Shown one piece after another: positions 1-8,297 of a stretch of DNA of 64,000 nucleotides. The stretch is from Methanobacterium spitsbergense. Lineage in GTDB: Archaea; Methanobacteriota; Methanobacteria; Methanobacteriales; Methanobacteriaceae. The notes under the pieces were generated by a model. It was not told where the DNA came from. It was given only the letters and a program-made list of their open reading frames with translations, and ran no database searches. The position numbers and the translations under genes were made by a program. Within the stretch, counting starts at the first letter, position 1, and every line of letters starts with the position of its first letter. The stretch lies in NCBI RefSeq assembly GCF_019931065.1, contig NZ_JAIOUQ010000014.1, positions 112,841 through 176,840 on the forward strand, given 5' to 3'.

Positions 1-208
1 ACAAATATATAAAGTATTTATAGAAACTAAATTAAAGAATAGACGTAGGAGATCTTTAGTAACATTATTTAAGATCACAAATCAAAACCATAAAAAGAAG
101 CTATATTAACTTTATTCGGGTTAAAAAAAGCGTTTTTTGTACTGTTACAAGGTGTATCAGTGCTGAATTTTCTAAAAAATTAAAATTAACAAATAGGAGT
201 TGAATTAA

Positions 209-301
209 ATGGCAAAGATATCAGGAACTAACAAGAGAACCAGACAAAAGAAGGGTTATAAAAAGGCGGGAAGTAAAAGGGGAAGAGGAGTTAAAAGATA
301 A
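209..301 (+). CDS. Very small basic protein, 30 aa
   Basis: An ATG at 209 follows a clear AGGAGTTGA ribosome binding site and opens a 30-codon frame ending in TAA. The peptide begins MAKISGTNKRTRQKKGYKK and ends in GRGVKR. Nearly half of its residues are Lys or Arg and only one is hydrophobic enough to suggest a core. Such a peptide would probably be disordered and bind nucleic acid or ribosomes. That role is inferred from composition only, because no family is recognised. The strong binding site and the coding-like composition argue that it is a real gene. It stands alone, with no partner within 290 bases. Confidence 0.6.
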   Translation: MAKISGTNKRTRQKKGYKKAGSKRGRGVKR

Positions 302-593
302 AACTTTGAGGATTAAACCTGTCCAAGGGTTTCCAATCCAAAAACTCTAAATTCCAATTATTCTTAATAAAATAAAAAAAAATATTTAAAATATTGGTTA
401 TAAAACAAAATTTATTATCTAATTAATTGACTTAAATTCTATAATAACCAATTTTAATCACTTATTTTTCCAGAACTTATTTTTCAAAATTTTTCTAATA
501 TTTGTATTTGAATTGAAACTAATTTTCATAATTTTATTTTAAATAACCCTAAAACCTCATGCCTGGACAATCGAAGCAGCGCTATTTTATAGG

Positions 594-1076
594 TTATTGA
601 GAGAAATTCGCAGCTGGTTCTCGGTTCTTGGCGTAAACACGTGGTCCGTAAAGCATGTATCCTATGCCCACGAAGATCAGAATGAACTCACCTGCGGTAA
701 CTGCAGGCGGGGGAGAGATCGTGAAGAAGAACAGAGCTTGGTCTGCTGGTGCTGTGATGAACATGAACACAGCATCGATTACTGCCAAGACTCCAGCGAG
801 TCTAGGTCTTCGTAGCCATATCGAAACCAGCCCTGCTAGTGGAAGTAATAGACCCACGGTTATGAAGAACCCTGCGAAAGCTAGTGTCCGTAGTTCAGGC
901 ATACGAGGTTCGACTCCTAATGGTGTCAAAAGAAAGCCCAAAATGAAACCAAAAGCAAATAAGACCGCCAATACACGCTCTGAACTTGTTAAAGATACAC
1001 GAGTGCGGTGTTGTTCATTTCCATCTTGTTTGTTTGGTGGCTGGGATTTTGTTGATTGAGAGTTGTTATTTTTCAT
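594..1076 (-). CDS. Four-helix membrane protein of unknown function
   Basis: This is a 160-aa protein. A polar, Gln/Asn-rich N terminus of about 30 residues is followed by four hydrophobic segments near residues 34-54, 63-87, 91-110 and 125-147. The C-terminal tail is short and basic. GAGGTAATTT precedes the ATG. No family is recognised. The coding DNA is visibly richer in G and C than its neighbours, with codons such as CGC, GCG and CTG that are otherwise rare here, which suggests acquisition from another genome. The gene lies downstream of, and on the same strand as, a threefold-repeat membrane protein gene, with a gap of about 70 bases. Confidence 0.65.
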   Translation of the reverse strand: MKNNNSQSTKSQPPNKQDGNEQHRTRVSLTSSERVLAVLFAFGFILGFLLTPLGVEPRMPELRTLAFAGFFITVGLLLPLAGLVSIWLRRPRLAGVLAVIDAVFMFITAPADQALFFFTISPPPAVTAGEFILIFVGIGYMLYGPRVYAKNREPAANFSQ

Positions 1077-1144
1077 AAATTACCTCTTAATTTATTTTTC
1101 ATTCAAAAAGCAGATGTTAAAAATAAATAAAGGTTTATTAACCT

Positions 1145-2062
1145 TTATTTAAGTTCTAGTTGAATTCCACCTATTCTTGGGGCTAGGAAGTTATAGAGTA
1201 TGGTTATAATTGCAACCATAATAAATGTCCCTATGAACGCTCCGATTATATTGCCAATTAAACTTCCAACAGCCATTGAAGCGGATCCGGCCATAATACC
1301 ATTTACAAGGCTAAATAATCCTTGAATAATTCCAAATATTGTTGCAACTACTGCAAGGGCGAGTGCAGCTGCTACTACAGGTATTGAAGTTATCTCGTGG
1401 GCGTTTCCTGCTGGTGCAAACAATAATCTAACTCCTCCGACTCTAGGAATTAAGAAGTTGTAGAATATTGCCCATAGAGCATTACCAATGAATCCTGCTA
1501 CAAATACAAATATTGGTAAGCCAATGATTAACAATAAAGCAAGAACTACGCCTCCGGTTCCTACGGCTGAACCTGTAGGAAGAGTTGCAGGAGTCATGTT
1601 TGTTGCATTAGCTGTTACATCTGCTATGAGTGGAATTATTGTACTTGTTAATGTTGTTAGGGGTACAATAATTGCAGCTAGTAAAAGTCCAATTATAAAT
1701 GCCCATACTGCTCCAACACAGGATGTTATTAACGCAAATGGTACAACCGGCAGGCTTTTAACTTCATCTCCTTCAAGACCCAATTTTATACCACCGAGTC
1801 TAGGCACTAACTTATTGTAAATGAGTGCAGATACAAATGATAGTGTAACATAAACAAGGAAGCTTCCAATCGGGAAAATGACGAGCATTGAAAGACCTAG
1901 ACTGGCAAATACTAATCCTACAGTTGGTACAACTGCTGCTAATACTCCAAATGTAATCAACAGTATTATTGCGTAGATAAATGCCAGAATGGCACTAACC
2001 GAAGATGTCATCAATGTAAAAGGCACAAGTTCAATAGATTTTATTTCTTTAAAGTCGACCAT
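1145..2062 (-). CDS. Threefold-repeat membrane protein, paralogue of the gene at 56098
   Basis: This 305-aa protein is built from three related units of about 100 residues. Each starts with a short polar stretch (KEIKSIELVPF, DEVKSLPVVPF, HEITSIPVV), runs through two to three hydrophobic helices, and ends with a conserved closing motif (NKLVPRLGGIKL, NFLIPRVGGVRL, NFLAPRIGGIQL). The internal triplication is direct sequence evidence of tandem domain duplication. The whole architecture recurs in the 312-aa protein encoded at 56098-57036. The ATG is preceded by GAGGTGA. The family is not one I can name. An integral membrane location is likely; the function is unknown. Confidence 0.8.
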   Translation of the reverse strand: MVDFKEIKSIELVPFTLMTSSVSAILAFIYAIILLITFGVLAAVVPTVGLVFASLGLSMLVIFPIGSFLVYVTLSFVSALIYNKLVPRLGGIKLGLEGDEVKSLPVVPFALITSCVGAVWAFIIGLLLAAIIVPLTTLTSTIIPLIADVTANATNMTPATLPTGSAVGTGGVVLALLLIIGLPIFVFVAGFIGNALWAIFYNFLIPRVGGVRLLFAPAGNAHEITSIPVVAAALALAVVATIFGIIQGLFSLVNGIMAGSASMAVGSLIGNIIGAFIGTFIMVAIITILYNFLAPRIGGIQLELK

Positions 2063-2321
2063 ATTTTTTCACCTCTTTTATCAATTACCATAATTATATC
2101 TATTACACTATTATGCACCTTAATACAGTTATAATTTTCATAATTTTTAAAAAAAGTATTGTAATAATGAAAATAGAGAACAATATCAGACTGTTTGAAT
2201 TAAACCCCAAGAACAAATTTATCATGGGAAAAAAATTATTACAAAATGGGAGTTTAATTTAATTTTTTTTAATCAAATGATTTATCAATATATAAATATA
2301 AATATTAAACTGGTGATTTCA

Positions 2322-2654
2322 ATGGTTTACTGCCATAAATGTGGAACAAAAAATGAGGATGATGCAGAATACTGCTCCAAATGTGGATCTTCACTTAAGG
2401 ACAGTGATGATAATTACAGGGATAGGTGGCATCGTCGACGAAGAGATGATGGATACCCTCCAAGAGGTGAATGTTTTGGACTGCCACACGGAGGTTTAAT
2501 AGTTGGATTAATAGTAGGAATTCTTTTAATACTGTTCGGAATATCATCTATCTATGGATTTGCTTTCTGGCAGTATATATGGCCTATAATAATAGTTATT
2601 ATAGGAATTTTATTTGTTGCAGGGGCAATATACAATTACTCACGCAGAAGATAG
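2322..2654 (+). CDS. Zinc-ribbon membrane protein
   Basis: This protein of about 110 aa starts MVYCHKCGTKNEDD and has two CxxC knuckles (CHKC near residue 4 and CSKC near residue 18), a typical N-terminal zinc ribbon. A charged Asp/Arg linker follows, then two hydrophobic segments (about residues 52-72 and 77-98) and an RRR tail. The ATG at 2322 is chosen because GGTGAT lies seven bases upstream. An upstream in-frame ATG at 2277 has no binding site. Proteins with this layout are abundant in Methanobacteriales and their role is unknown. It is probably anchored in the cytoplasmic membrane with the ribbon inside. Confidence 0.75.
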   Translation: MVYCHKCGTKNEDDAEYCSKCGSSLKDSDDNYRDRWHRRRRDDGYPPRGECFGLPHGGLIVGLIVGILLILFGISSIYGFAFWQYIWPIIIVIIGILFVAGAIYNYSRRR

Positions 2655-2744
2655 AATCCCTCAATAAAATACATTTGAAAATTGTAAGTGGCCATATAAT
2701 TACAAGGAATTAAAGTATGTCAAGGGATCTAACTATTTGATGAT

Positions 2745-3473
2745 CTATCTGTAGTCACAGTAAGATCCCTCACTACATTTTTCGCATATATCGCCATGTT
2801 TTTTTTCAGAATTGGATATTCTGGCCATAATCCAAATAAAAACCAGTAAAAGAAAGTACAGTTGTATAAAGATGCTGCCTGTTATTTCAGCAATGCCAAT
2901 GAGCATCAGAAATGCACCCACAACCAGTATCAGGTTAAAAATAAATTTTCCTGTATTAGAAGGGATATTTAACAGAAAACTCTGAAGCAAACCTGTTAAA
3001 ACAAATAGAAATCCTATGTCAAATATCATATTTGGATTGGATACTGGCATTCCGTGGAAATAATATATAATTATTCCTATAACTGCAATCAATGAACCTG
3101 TAAAAAGGCCACTGCAACCTGCACAGTATTTTTTACCCATTAAAGTGTAGGTGTGGTTCTTAAAATTATCACAGTCAGGATGATGGCCCATGAACTCTTT
3201 CTTATCAGATTTCTTGTCAACTGAATTGACTTCTTGAATATGTTTCTTAATCTTTAGCAAACCTATACACTTTGTTGGGGATATAGCTGCAACCATTCCC
3301 ATGATACAGATAATAATAAAAATCAAGAATAGCAATGGTTTCTGGAAATTGTACATAAATCCTGTTGGTGGCAGATAAATTAACATTACCGCAAGGATGA
3401 TGAGACCTGATATTCCTATAAATGAAAAATAAAGGTTTTCAAGGTTGAATTTATTAAGGTTGTAAATCAACAA
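2745..3473 (-). CDS. DUF2085-like membrane protein with Cys motifs
   Basis: This protein has about 242 aa and six hydrophobic segments. In the middle a polar loop contains HHPDCDNFKNHTYTLMGKKY followed by CAGCSGL. This resembles the His/Cys signature of DUF2085 proteins, a family of small membrane proteins of unknown function. The C terminus carries a second Cys cluster (DICEKCSEGSYCDYR). Metal binding is likely but not shown. The start is a TTG that overlaps the last 20 bases of the radical SAM gene and follows AGGGATC, so the two genes are probably translated as one operon with the ArsR gene further upstream. Confidence 0.6.
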   Translation of the reverse strand: MLIYNLNKFNLENLYFSFIGISGLIILAVMLIYLPPTGFMYNFQKPLLFLIFIIICIMGMVAAISPTKCIGLLKIKKHIQEVNSVDKKSDKKEFMGHHPDCDNFKNHTYTLMGKKYCAGCSGLFTGSLIAVIGIIIYYFHGMPVSNPNMIFDIGFLFVLTGLLQSFLLNIPSNTGKFIFNLILVVGAFLMLIGIAEITGSIFIQLYFLLLVFIWIMARISNSEKKHGDICEKCSEGSYCDYR

Positions 3474-4890
3474 GATCCCTCATATACTCTAAGAGTCCTT
3501 GACTGGCCATGTAACGATATGTCTTCCTTTTAAACATATTTTTAGAAAATATTCCTGTTATTCTCCTTTTCATACTGCCATAGAAATCCCTGTAACATTT
3601 AAACAATTCCTCTTGAACTTCGGAGATTGTTAAGTGTTCTGTGGGCATTACAGCGTGTATCATATCGTAGTTGGCCCAGTTATCCTCCTGGAGCCATCCA
3701 TTTTCCCTGGCTGTTTTATAGAGATCGGTACCTGGAAACGGTGTTAACACCATGAATACGGCCAGATCAGGATCAACGTAGTTAACATATTCTCTAAAAT
3801 CTTGCATTGAGGAGTGAGAATCTTTTCTATCTCCCATTATCATGGTTGCCTGGGAAAATATTCCATTTTCCTTTAATAAATCCATTGAAAGCTTTGAATT
3901 TGAAGGTTTTATCCCCTTTTGATATTTGTTCAGGGTGTTATCATCATGGCGTTCAAGTCCAGCCATAATCCAGTAGTTACCAGCCTTTCGAAGTTTTGGT
4001 AGAATCTTTGCATTTTTAATAATATCATCGCTTCGGGCCTGGAAAAACCATGTTAAATCATCTGTGACATCTTTTTTTATTAATTCATCACATATTTCGC
4101 TGGTTTTCTTTCCCAGTCCCAGGTTATCATCTGTGAGCCATAGAAAACTGATATCGTATTCATTATAGATATGTGCCATCTCATCTGCAATTCTTTCAGG
4201 GGATTTGCTTCTCCATTTACCACCCCAGAATGGCCATTGCGAACAGAAGGTACATTTGTGTACACATCCCCTTGAAGCTTCCACCATGGCGTAACCAGCA
4301 TTTGGACCGGCCATCATCTTGAAATGGTATTTATCAATATGATCTTCTACAAAGTGGTAGCCTGGAAATGGAAGATCATCCAGATTATCAATAAGAGGAC
4401 GCTCAGGATTGTGTATTACTTTACCATCATGTCTGAATGATATTCCCCTAACCTTCAGGGGTGTTTTCTCATGTTCAAGTGTTTGAACTAAGTCGAGTAG
4501 TGTGAGTTCACCTTCACCCCTTATAATAAAATCTATTTCAGAATAATCTTCCAGACTTTCCTGGGCAAGGGCAGTGAAGTGCTGTCCACCAACAACAGTT
4601 TTAATATTTGGATCTATTTTTTTAACTGTGTCAAGGGCTCTTAATACGGTGTAGGTGTTACAGGTTGCAAGGGCACTGGAAACAACTATATCTGGTTCAA
4701 AATTTTCTATACGTTTCGCTAATTTATTCCAACCAACTGATTCAGCCTGGCAGTCCAGAACTTCAATATCAATTTCTGGCATTCTTGACTCAATAAATGA
4801 AGCTAACTGGAGAATACCCAGTGGTGGGGGAGTATATTCTCCCATTACAAACCATAAATCCTTAGGAGGTTCAACAAATAAAATTTTCAT
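3454..4890 (-). CDS. B12-binding radical SAM protein
   Basis: This 478-aa enzyme has an N-terminal cobalamin-binding Rossmann domain (residues about 1-150, opening MKILFVEPPKDLW). A radical SAM core follows, whose CVHKCTFC motif near residue 210 supplies the three cysteines for the 4Fe-4S cluster. The layout matches the BchE-like B12-dependent radical SAM superfamily, which methylates or rearranges unactivated carbons or phosphorus. The substrate cannot be read from the sequence. It starts 21 bases after the arsR stop and runs into the DUF2085-like gene, so an ArsR-controlled operon is likely. A role in metalloid handling is inference from this context. Confidence 0.85.
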   Translation of the reverse strand: MKILFVEPPKDLWFVMGEYTPPPLGILQLASFIESRMPEIDIEVLDCQAESVGWNKLAKRIENFEPDIVVSSALATCNTYTVLRALDTVKKIDPNIKTVVGGQHFTALAQESLEDYSEIDFIIRGEGELTLLDLVQTLEHEKTPLKVRGISFRHDGKVIHNPERPLIDNLDDLPFPGYHFVEDHIDKYHFKMMAGPNAGYAMVEASRGCVHKCTFCSQWPFWGGKWRSKSPERIADEMAHIYNEYDISFLWLTDDNLGLGKKTSEICDELIKKDVTDDLTWFFQARSDDIIKNAKILPKLRKAGNYWIMAGLERHDDNTLNKYQKGIKPSNSKLSMDLLKENGIFSQATMIMGDRKDSHSSMQDFREYVNYVDPDLAVFMVLTPFPGTDLYKTARENGWLQEDNWANYDMIHAVMPTEHLTISEVQEELFKCYRDFYGSMKRRITGIFSKNMFKRKTYRYMASQGLLEYMRDLVDLQP

Positions 4891-4911
4891 GGATACACTT
4901 CCTTTAAAAAT

Positions 4912-5280
4912 TTATTTAACCATTAATTTTTCATTAATAAAATTCAGGATTAGTAATGCATTTTCATTTGAACCCAGTTTATAGTACTTATCCTTGGAAC
5001 GGTTGTAGGATTCAACTATTTCATGTTTTTTAAGCAGACTCAGGTTGTATGAGATCAGATTTTGTTTTTCATTCAACAGGCACACCAATTCACATACACA
5101 ATAATCTTTTTTTAGTAAATGCATTATTATTTGCAATCTGGTGGGATTGCTTATTATTTTGAGTAATAATGCAATTTCTTGGATATTAGAATTTTTTAAA
5201 GAATCTGACTCCCTTTTAAGTTCACTTTCCCAGATCAATTTCATTTCAGTATCTGTTGGACAGCAACAATTTTTTTCCAT
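4912..5280 (-). CDS. arsR: ArsR-family metalloid-responsive repressor
   Basis: A 122-aa winged-helix regulator. The core NPTRLQIIMHLLKK, the DNA-reading helix NLISYNLSLLKKHEIV and a following wing are typical of ArsR/SmtB repressors. The inducer site can be seen: CVCELVC lies at the start of the recognition region, the same place as the As(III)/Sb(III)-binding cysteines of ArsR. Three further cysteines sit in a row near the N terminus. These six thiols make arsenite or a soft metal the likely inducer. No ribosome binding site is seen, and a TATA box lies about 22 bases upstream, so the message may be leaderless. It heads an operon with the radical SAM gene. Confidence 0.85.
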   Translation of the reverse strand: MEKNCCCPTDTEMKLIWESELKRESDSLKNSNIQEIALLLKIISNPTRLQIIMHLLKKDYCVCELVCLLNEKQNLISYNLSLLKKHEIVESYNRSKDKYYKLGSNENALLILNFINEKLMVK

Positions 5281-5299
5281 AGAAAAAGTTTGTATATTT

Positions 5300-5310
5300 T
5301 GTTATAAGTA
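5300..5310 (-). promoter_or_regulatory. TATA box of arsR, leaderless arrangement
   Basis: On the minus strand CTTATAA occurs about 22-27 bases before the arsR ATG. That is the usual archaeal distance from TATA box to transcription start, so transcription would begin at or next to the A of the start codon. The absence of a ribosome binding site agrees with a leaderless message. Confidence 0.45.
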
Positions 5311-5368
5311 TTTTGGATTTATCTTTTGGTTACAAACTGAATTTTTAATAGGTACAATTAATATAATT

Positions 5369-5390
5369 GAATTCGAATTTTTTCGAATTC
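5369..5390. promoter_or_regulatory. Perfect inverted repeat between arsR and arsC, candidate ArsR operator
   Basis: The arms GAATTCGAA and TTCGAATTC are perfectly complementary over 9 bp around a TTTT spacer. The site lies about 90 bases upstream of arsR and 160 bases upstream of the arsC-like gene, in the shared control region. ArsR proteins bind inverted repeats of about this size, so it is a natural operator candidate for both directions. A hairpin or restriction-like palindrome arising by chance in AT-rich DNA is the alternative. Confidence 0.45.
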
Positions 5391-5550
5391 AGGCTTTTCT
5401 ACTTAAGTTATTCAAAAGTATAGAGTTAGCATGAAATATTTTATAAACAATCAATTCTTGAATAAACATCTTAAAACATAATATAGTAAATCTCGATTAG
5501 AGTACAGACAAAAATAAACATTATATTAATAAATTTCAACTTTTATGTAG

Positions 5551-6138
5551 ATGGAGATGAGTATTTTGACAAGGGAAAGAATATTATTCATGTGTATACA
5601 CAATTCTTCAAGATCTCAGATGGCAGAAGGATTTTTTAGAAATTTCTATGGGGAAAACTATGAAGTTTTCAGTGCAGGCAGTGATCCGGGAGAAATTAAT
5701 CAAACAGCAGTCCAGGTTATGAATGAAATAGGAATAGATATTTCTAAACATACCACAAACAGTTTAAAAGACTATGATGGCCAGGAATTTGATTATGTTG
5801 TCACTGTATGTGGAAATCCCTACAATGCATGTCCATTTTTTGTTGGAGGAAAAAAATACTTCAAAAAACCATTTGAAGATCCATCGATATTTGAGGGTAG
5901 TGAAACAGAAAAAATTGAATATTTTAGAGGGATAAGAGACGAAATAGGGGATTGGATACAAGACCTGTTTAACTATCAGATTAATGGAAAAGGTAATGGC
6001 GAAGGAAATATCTGTTGTGATCTGGATGATGAAGATATTTGTTGTGATTCTGATGATGATAACTGCTGTGAACCACAGGATAAAAGAACAGAGGATAATG
6101 GATGCTGTACAGAGGATAATGATTCAAAATTAAGGTAG
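5551..6138 (+). CDS. arsC: Thioredoxin-type arsenate reductase with Cys-pair acidic tail
   Basis: The first 140 residues are a low-molecular-weight phosphatase-fold arsenate reductase. The P-loop CIHNSSRSQMAEG holds the nucleophile Cys15. Cys87 and Cys94 (VCGNPYNACP) occupy the positions of the redox relay pair of thioredoxin-dependent ArsC, and RGIRDEIGDW follows as in that family. The enzyme would reduce arsenate to arsenite. Unusual is the C-terminal extension of about 45 residues: very acidic, with four Cys-Cys pairs at 155/156, 164/165, 172/173 and 185/186, looking like a metal- or arsenite-binding tail. A TTG at 5566, five bases after GGAGATGA, may be the true start. It faces away from arsR across a shared intergenic region. 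Confidence 0.85.
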   Translation: MEMSILTRERILFMCIHNSSRSQMAEGFFRNFYGENYEVFSAGSDPGEINQTAVQVMNEIGIDISKHTTNSLKDYDGQEFDYVVTVCGNPYNACPFFVGGKKYFKKPFEDPSIFEGSETEKIEYFRGIRDEIGDWIQDLFNYQINGKGNGEGNICCDLDDEDICCDSDDDNCCEPQDKRTEDNGCCTEDNDSKLR

Positions 6139-6190
6139 AGATACAAATAAACTAAATTTGATTAAAAAAAAAATTTCTAAGGGTGATTAG

Positions 6191-6847
6191 TTGTTAAAAG
6201 TAGTTATAGTTACAGATGGCAAATATGGGGACAGGGCATTTGAAACAATTAATGAATTATTTGATACAGCGTTTATTGAACTTGAAAAACCTGAGGCAAT
6301 GTTCATAGATGAAATTGTAATTCCTGAAAGGGATTTGAAAATTATTGAAAGTGCGGATATTTTAATAGCATACACCAATCATCCCGATTTAACTTTAGAA
6401 CTGGTTGATATGTTTCACAACCAGGTTGAATGGATAATTGTTGCATCGTGGAAGGGTGATGGATTTAAAAATCAATTAATGTCCCATGGAAATGTTACAT
6501 GTCCATATATAATGTGCGAACTTGAAGAAAATGGAAACCCTAAATTTGATGAGTTTGTATCAAAAATAGGAAAACCCAAAATAGTATTAGAATATGATGA
6601 TGATAAGATCAGTGATATAACAGTTTTAAGGTCTTCTCCATGTGGATCTACAGCATTTGTTGCAGGATACCTCAAGGAAAAATATATTGGACAAACACCT
6701 GATGTTGAAGATTTTCCAAAAGAAGCAGGGCTTAAATTACAGCACTATCCATGCAGAGCAGCTAAGGTAAGGCTTTTCTCGGATGAAGAATGTAAAAAAC
6801 AACTGGCCTCCGGATTACATAAAGATGCATTTGAAGATGCAATGTAA
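6191..6847 (+). CDS. DUF166-like protein
   Basis: This protein has about 218 aa and a TTG start preceded by GGGTGAT. It opens with a Rossmann-like strand (MLKVVIVTDGKYGDRAFE). A SSPCGSTAFVAGYL motif lies near residue 142 and HYPCRAAKVRLF near residue 182, both resembling the conserved cysteine-containing motifs of the archaeal DUF166 family, whose biochemical role is not established. The assignment rests on motif resemblance from memory. It lies 52 bases downstream of the arsC-like gene on the same strand and could be co-transcribed, which would link it to metalloid response. The two conserved cysteines could bind metal or act in catalysis. Confidence 0.6.
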   Translation: MLKVVIVTDGKYGDRAFETINELFDTAFIELEKPEAMFIDEIVIPERDLKIIESADILIAYTNHPDLTLELVDMFHNQVEWIIVASWKGDGFKNQLMSHGNVTCPYIMCELEENGNPKFDEFVSKIGKPKIVLEYDDDKISDITVLRSSPCGSTAFVAGYLKEKYIGQTPDVEDFPKEAGLKLQHYPCRAAKVRLFSDEECKKQLASGLHKDAFEDAM

Positions 6848-7093
6848 CCTTTAAAGAATGCTGGGATATTATAAATAAAATTAATGTAAAATAAATAGAG
6901 AGATGGAATAAAAGAACAAAAAGAATATTTAAAAAATGGATGAGTAATTACAATATTAGTTTCTACTCTACATTTTTTGATAAATTTTTTATTTTAATTA
7001 AGTTTATCCTAATGTTGGAGAATTCCCAAACTATGATGGTGGGGATGAATTCAACCATAATATATTAATAATAATTTAGCAATAAATAGTATT

Positions 7094-8224
7094 ATGTTAA
7101 GGGCATATAGATATCGAATGTATCCGACTAAAAATCAAGAAGAAATGGTGAACAAACATTTGGGAGCATGTCGATATGTGTATAATTGGGGATTAGAATA
7201 TAAAATCCGAACATATAATGAAACTGGTAAATCAATATCCCGTTTCGATCTTAACAAAGAAATAACAATACTCAAACAGAGTGAAGTATGGCTCAAAGAA
7301 ATTAACAGTCAATCATTACAAGGAGCTACACTTAACCTTGATAATGCATTCACAAAGTTTTTCAGAGAAAAAAAAGGATTTCCACATTTTAAATCAAAGA
7401 AAAATAGGGTACAATCATTCAATGTGCCACAGAATTATAAAGTTGATTTCAATAACAATAAAATATACCTTCCTAAAATAGGATGGATAAAAACAAAATT
7501 ACATAGACAATTCAAAGGTATACAGCAAACAGCAACAAGCTCCATGACAAATACTGGTAAATATTATATCAGTATTCTAATTGATGATAAAAAATCATTA
7601 CCAGAGAAGGTAAAATTCAATCAAAAAACCACCATAGGATTGGATATGGGATTAACACACTTCTTAATTACTAGTAACGGTGTTAAGGTTAATAATCCAC
7701 GTCCATTTAAACAACAGTTGAAACGACTTAAACGTGAACAACGGAAGTTATCACGTAAACAGAAAGGTTCAAATAATCGTGAAAAACAAAAGTTAAAAAT
7801 TAGTCGTATTCATGAACGAATACGAAACATACGTAATGATTTTCAGCATAAACTTAGTAAATCTATTGTATGTGAGAATCAAGCAATATCAATAGAGAAA
7901 TTAAATATTAAAGGCATGCTACGAAACCATAACCTCTCACAAAGTATAAGTGATGTTGGCTGGGCAGGGTTCATAGATAAATTGGAATATAAATGTGAGT
8001 GGTATGGTAAAACATTACTCAAGTTAGGACAGTTTGAACCATCAAGTAAAATATGCAGCAATTGTGGATACCATAACTGTAATTTGAAATTACATCATCG
8101 TGAATGGATTTGTCCAAAGTGTGAAAAGAAACATGATCGTGATGTCAATGCAGCAGTTAATATTCGTGATTTTGCAATGAATAAGCAAAATTTAATCAGT
8201 ACCGTAGGAACTACGGAATTTTAA
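7094..8224 (+). CDS. tnpB: TnpB, RNA-guided nuclease of IS200/IS605 family
   Basis: A 376-aa protein of normal TnpB length. The N terminus MLRAYRYRMYPTKNQEE is the conserved OrfB helix-turn-helix start. The RuvC catalytic triad is intact: D184 in IGLDMGL, E268 in ISIEKLNIKG and D350 in HDRDVNAAVNI. A zinc ribbon C321/C324...C340/C343 lies between the second and third acidic motifs. TnpB enzymes use an RNA from the element's own right end to cut DNA next to a short adjacent motif, and thereby help retain the element. The ends of the four copies suggest TTTAT as that motif here. No ribosome binding site is evident before the ATG. Confidence 0.92.
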   Translation: MLRAYRYRMYPTKNQEEMVNKHLGACRYVYNWGLEYKIRTYNETGKSISRFDLNKEITILKQSEVWLKEINSQSLQGATLNLDNAFTKFFREKKGFPHFKSKKNRVQSFNVPQNYKVDFNNNKIYLPKIGWIKTKLHRQFKGIQQTATSSMTNTGKYYISILIDDKKSLPEKVKFNQKTTIGLDMGLTHFLITSNGVKVNNPRPFKQQLKRLKREQRKLSRKQKGSNNREKQKLKISRIHERIRNIRNDFQHKLSKSIVCENQAISIEKLNIKGMLRNHNLSQSISDVGWAGFIDKLEYKCEWYGKTLLKLGQFEPSSKICSNCGYHNCNLKLHHREWICPKCEKKHDRDVNAAVNIRDFAMNKQNLISTVGTTEF

Positions 8225-8297
8225 GCTTCTCTGAGAAAACCACAAAAGTGGATTCAATGAAGGAAGAAACCCCTCCCAAAGGAATGGGTATTTCACT
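8190..8297 (+). ncRNA. Predicted omegaRNA scaffold at the right end of the tnpB element
   Basis: The end of tnpB and its downstream sequence form three possible hairpins. The first is CCGTAG-GAA-CTACGG at 8202-8216, the second CCAC-AAAA-GTGG at 8240-8251, and the third a C-rich/G-rich stem just before the TTCAC terminus. The same three hairpins occur in the MITEs; the loop of the second differs while its stem is kept. In known TnpB systems the guide RNA is transcribed from exactly this place and its guide is the flank past the right end, here starting near 8298. Transcription and the 5' end are inferred, not seen. Confidence 0.6.

Larger units (their letters stand above)
7008..8297 (+). mobile_element. 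IS200/IS605-type element with tnpB only
   Basis: The element of about 1290 bp carries a complete tnpB and no tnpA. Its limits come from comparison with the three MITEs in this window. All four copies share a left end beginning C(T/C)TAATGTTGGAGAA, directly after a TTTAT in the flank, and a right end finishing TTCAC(T). The last T may belong to the target. There is no target duplication and no terminal inverted repeat, as expected for this family. The left end holds an imperfect hairpin and the right end three hairpins. Without tnpA it would need a transposase acting in trans. Confidence 0.85.
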
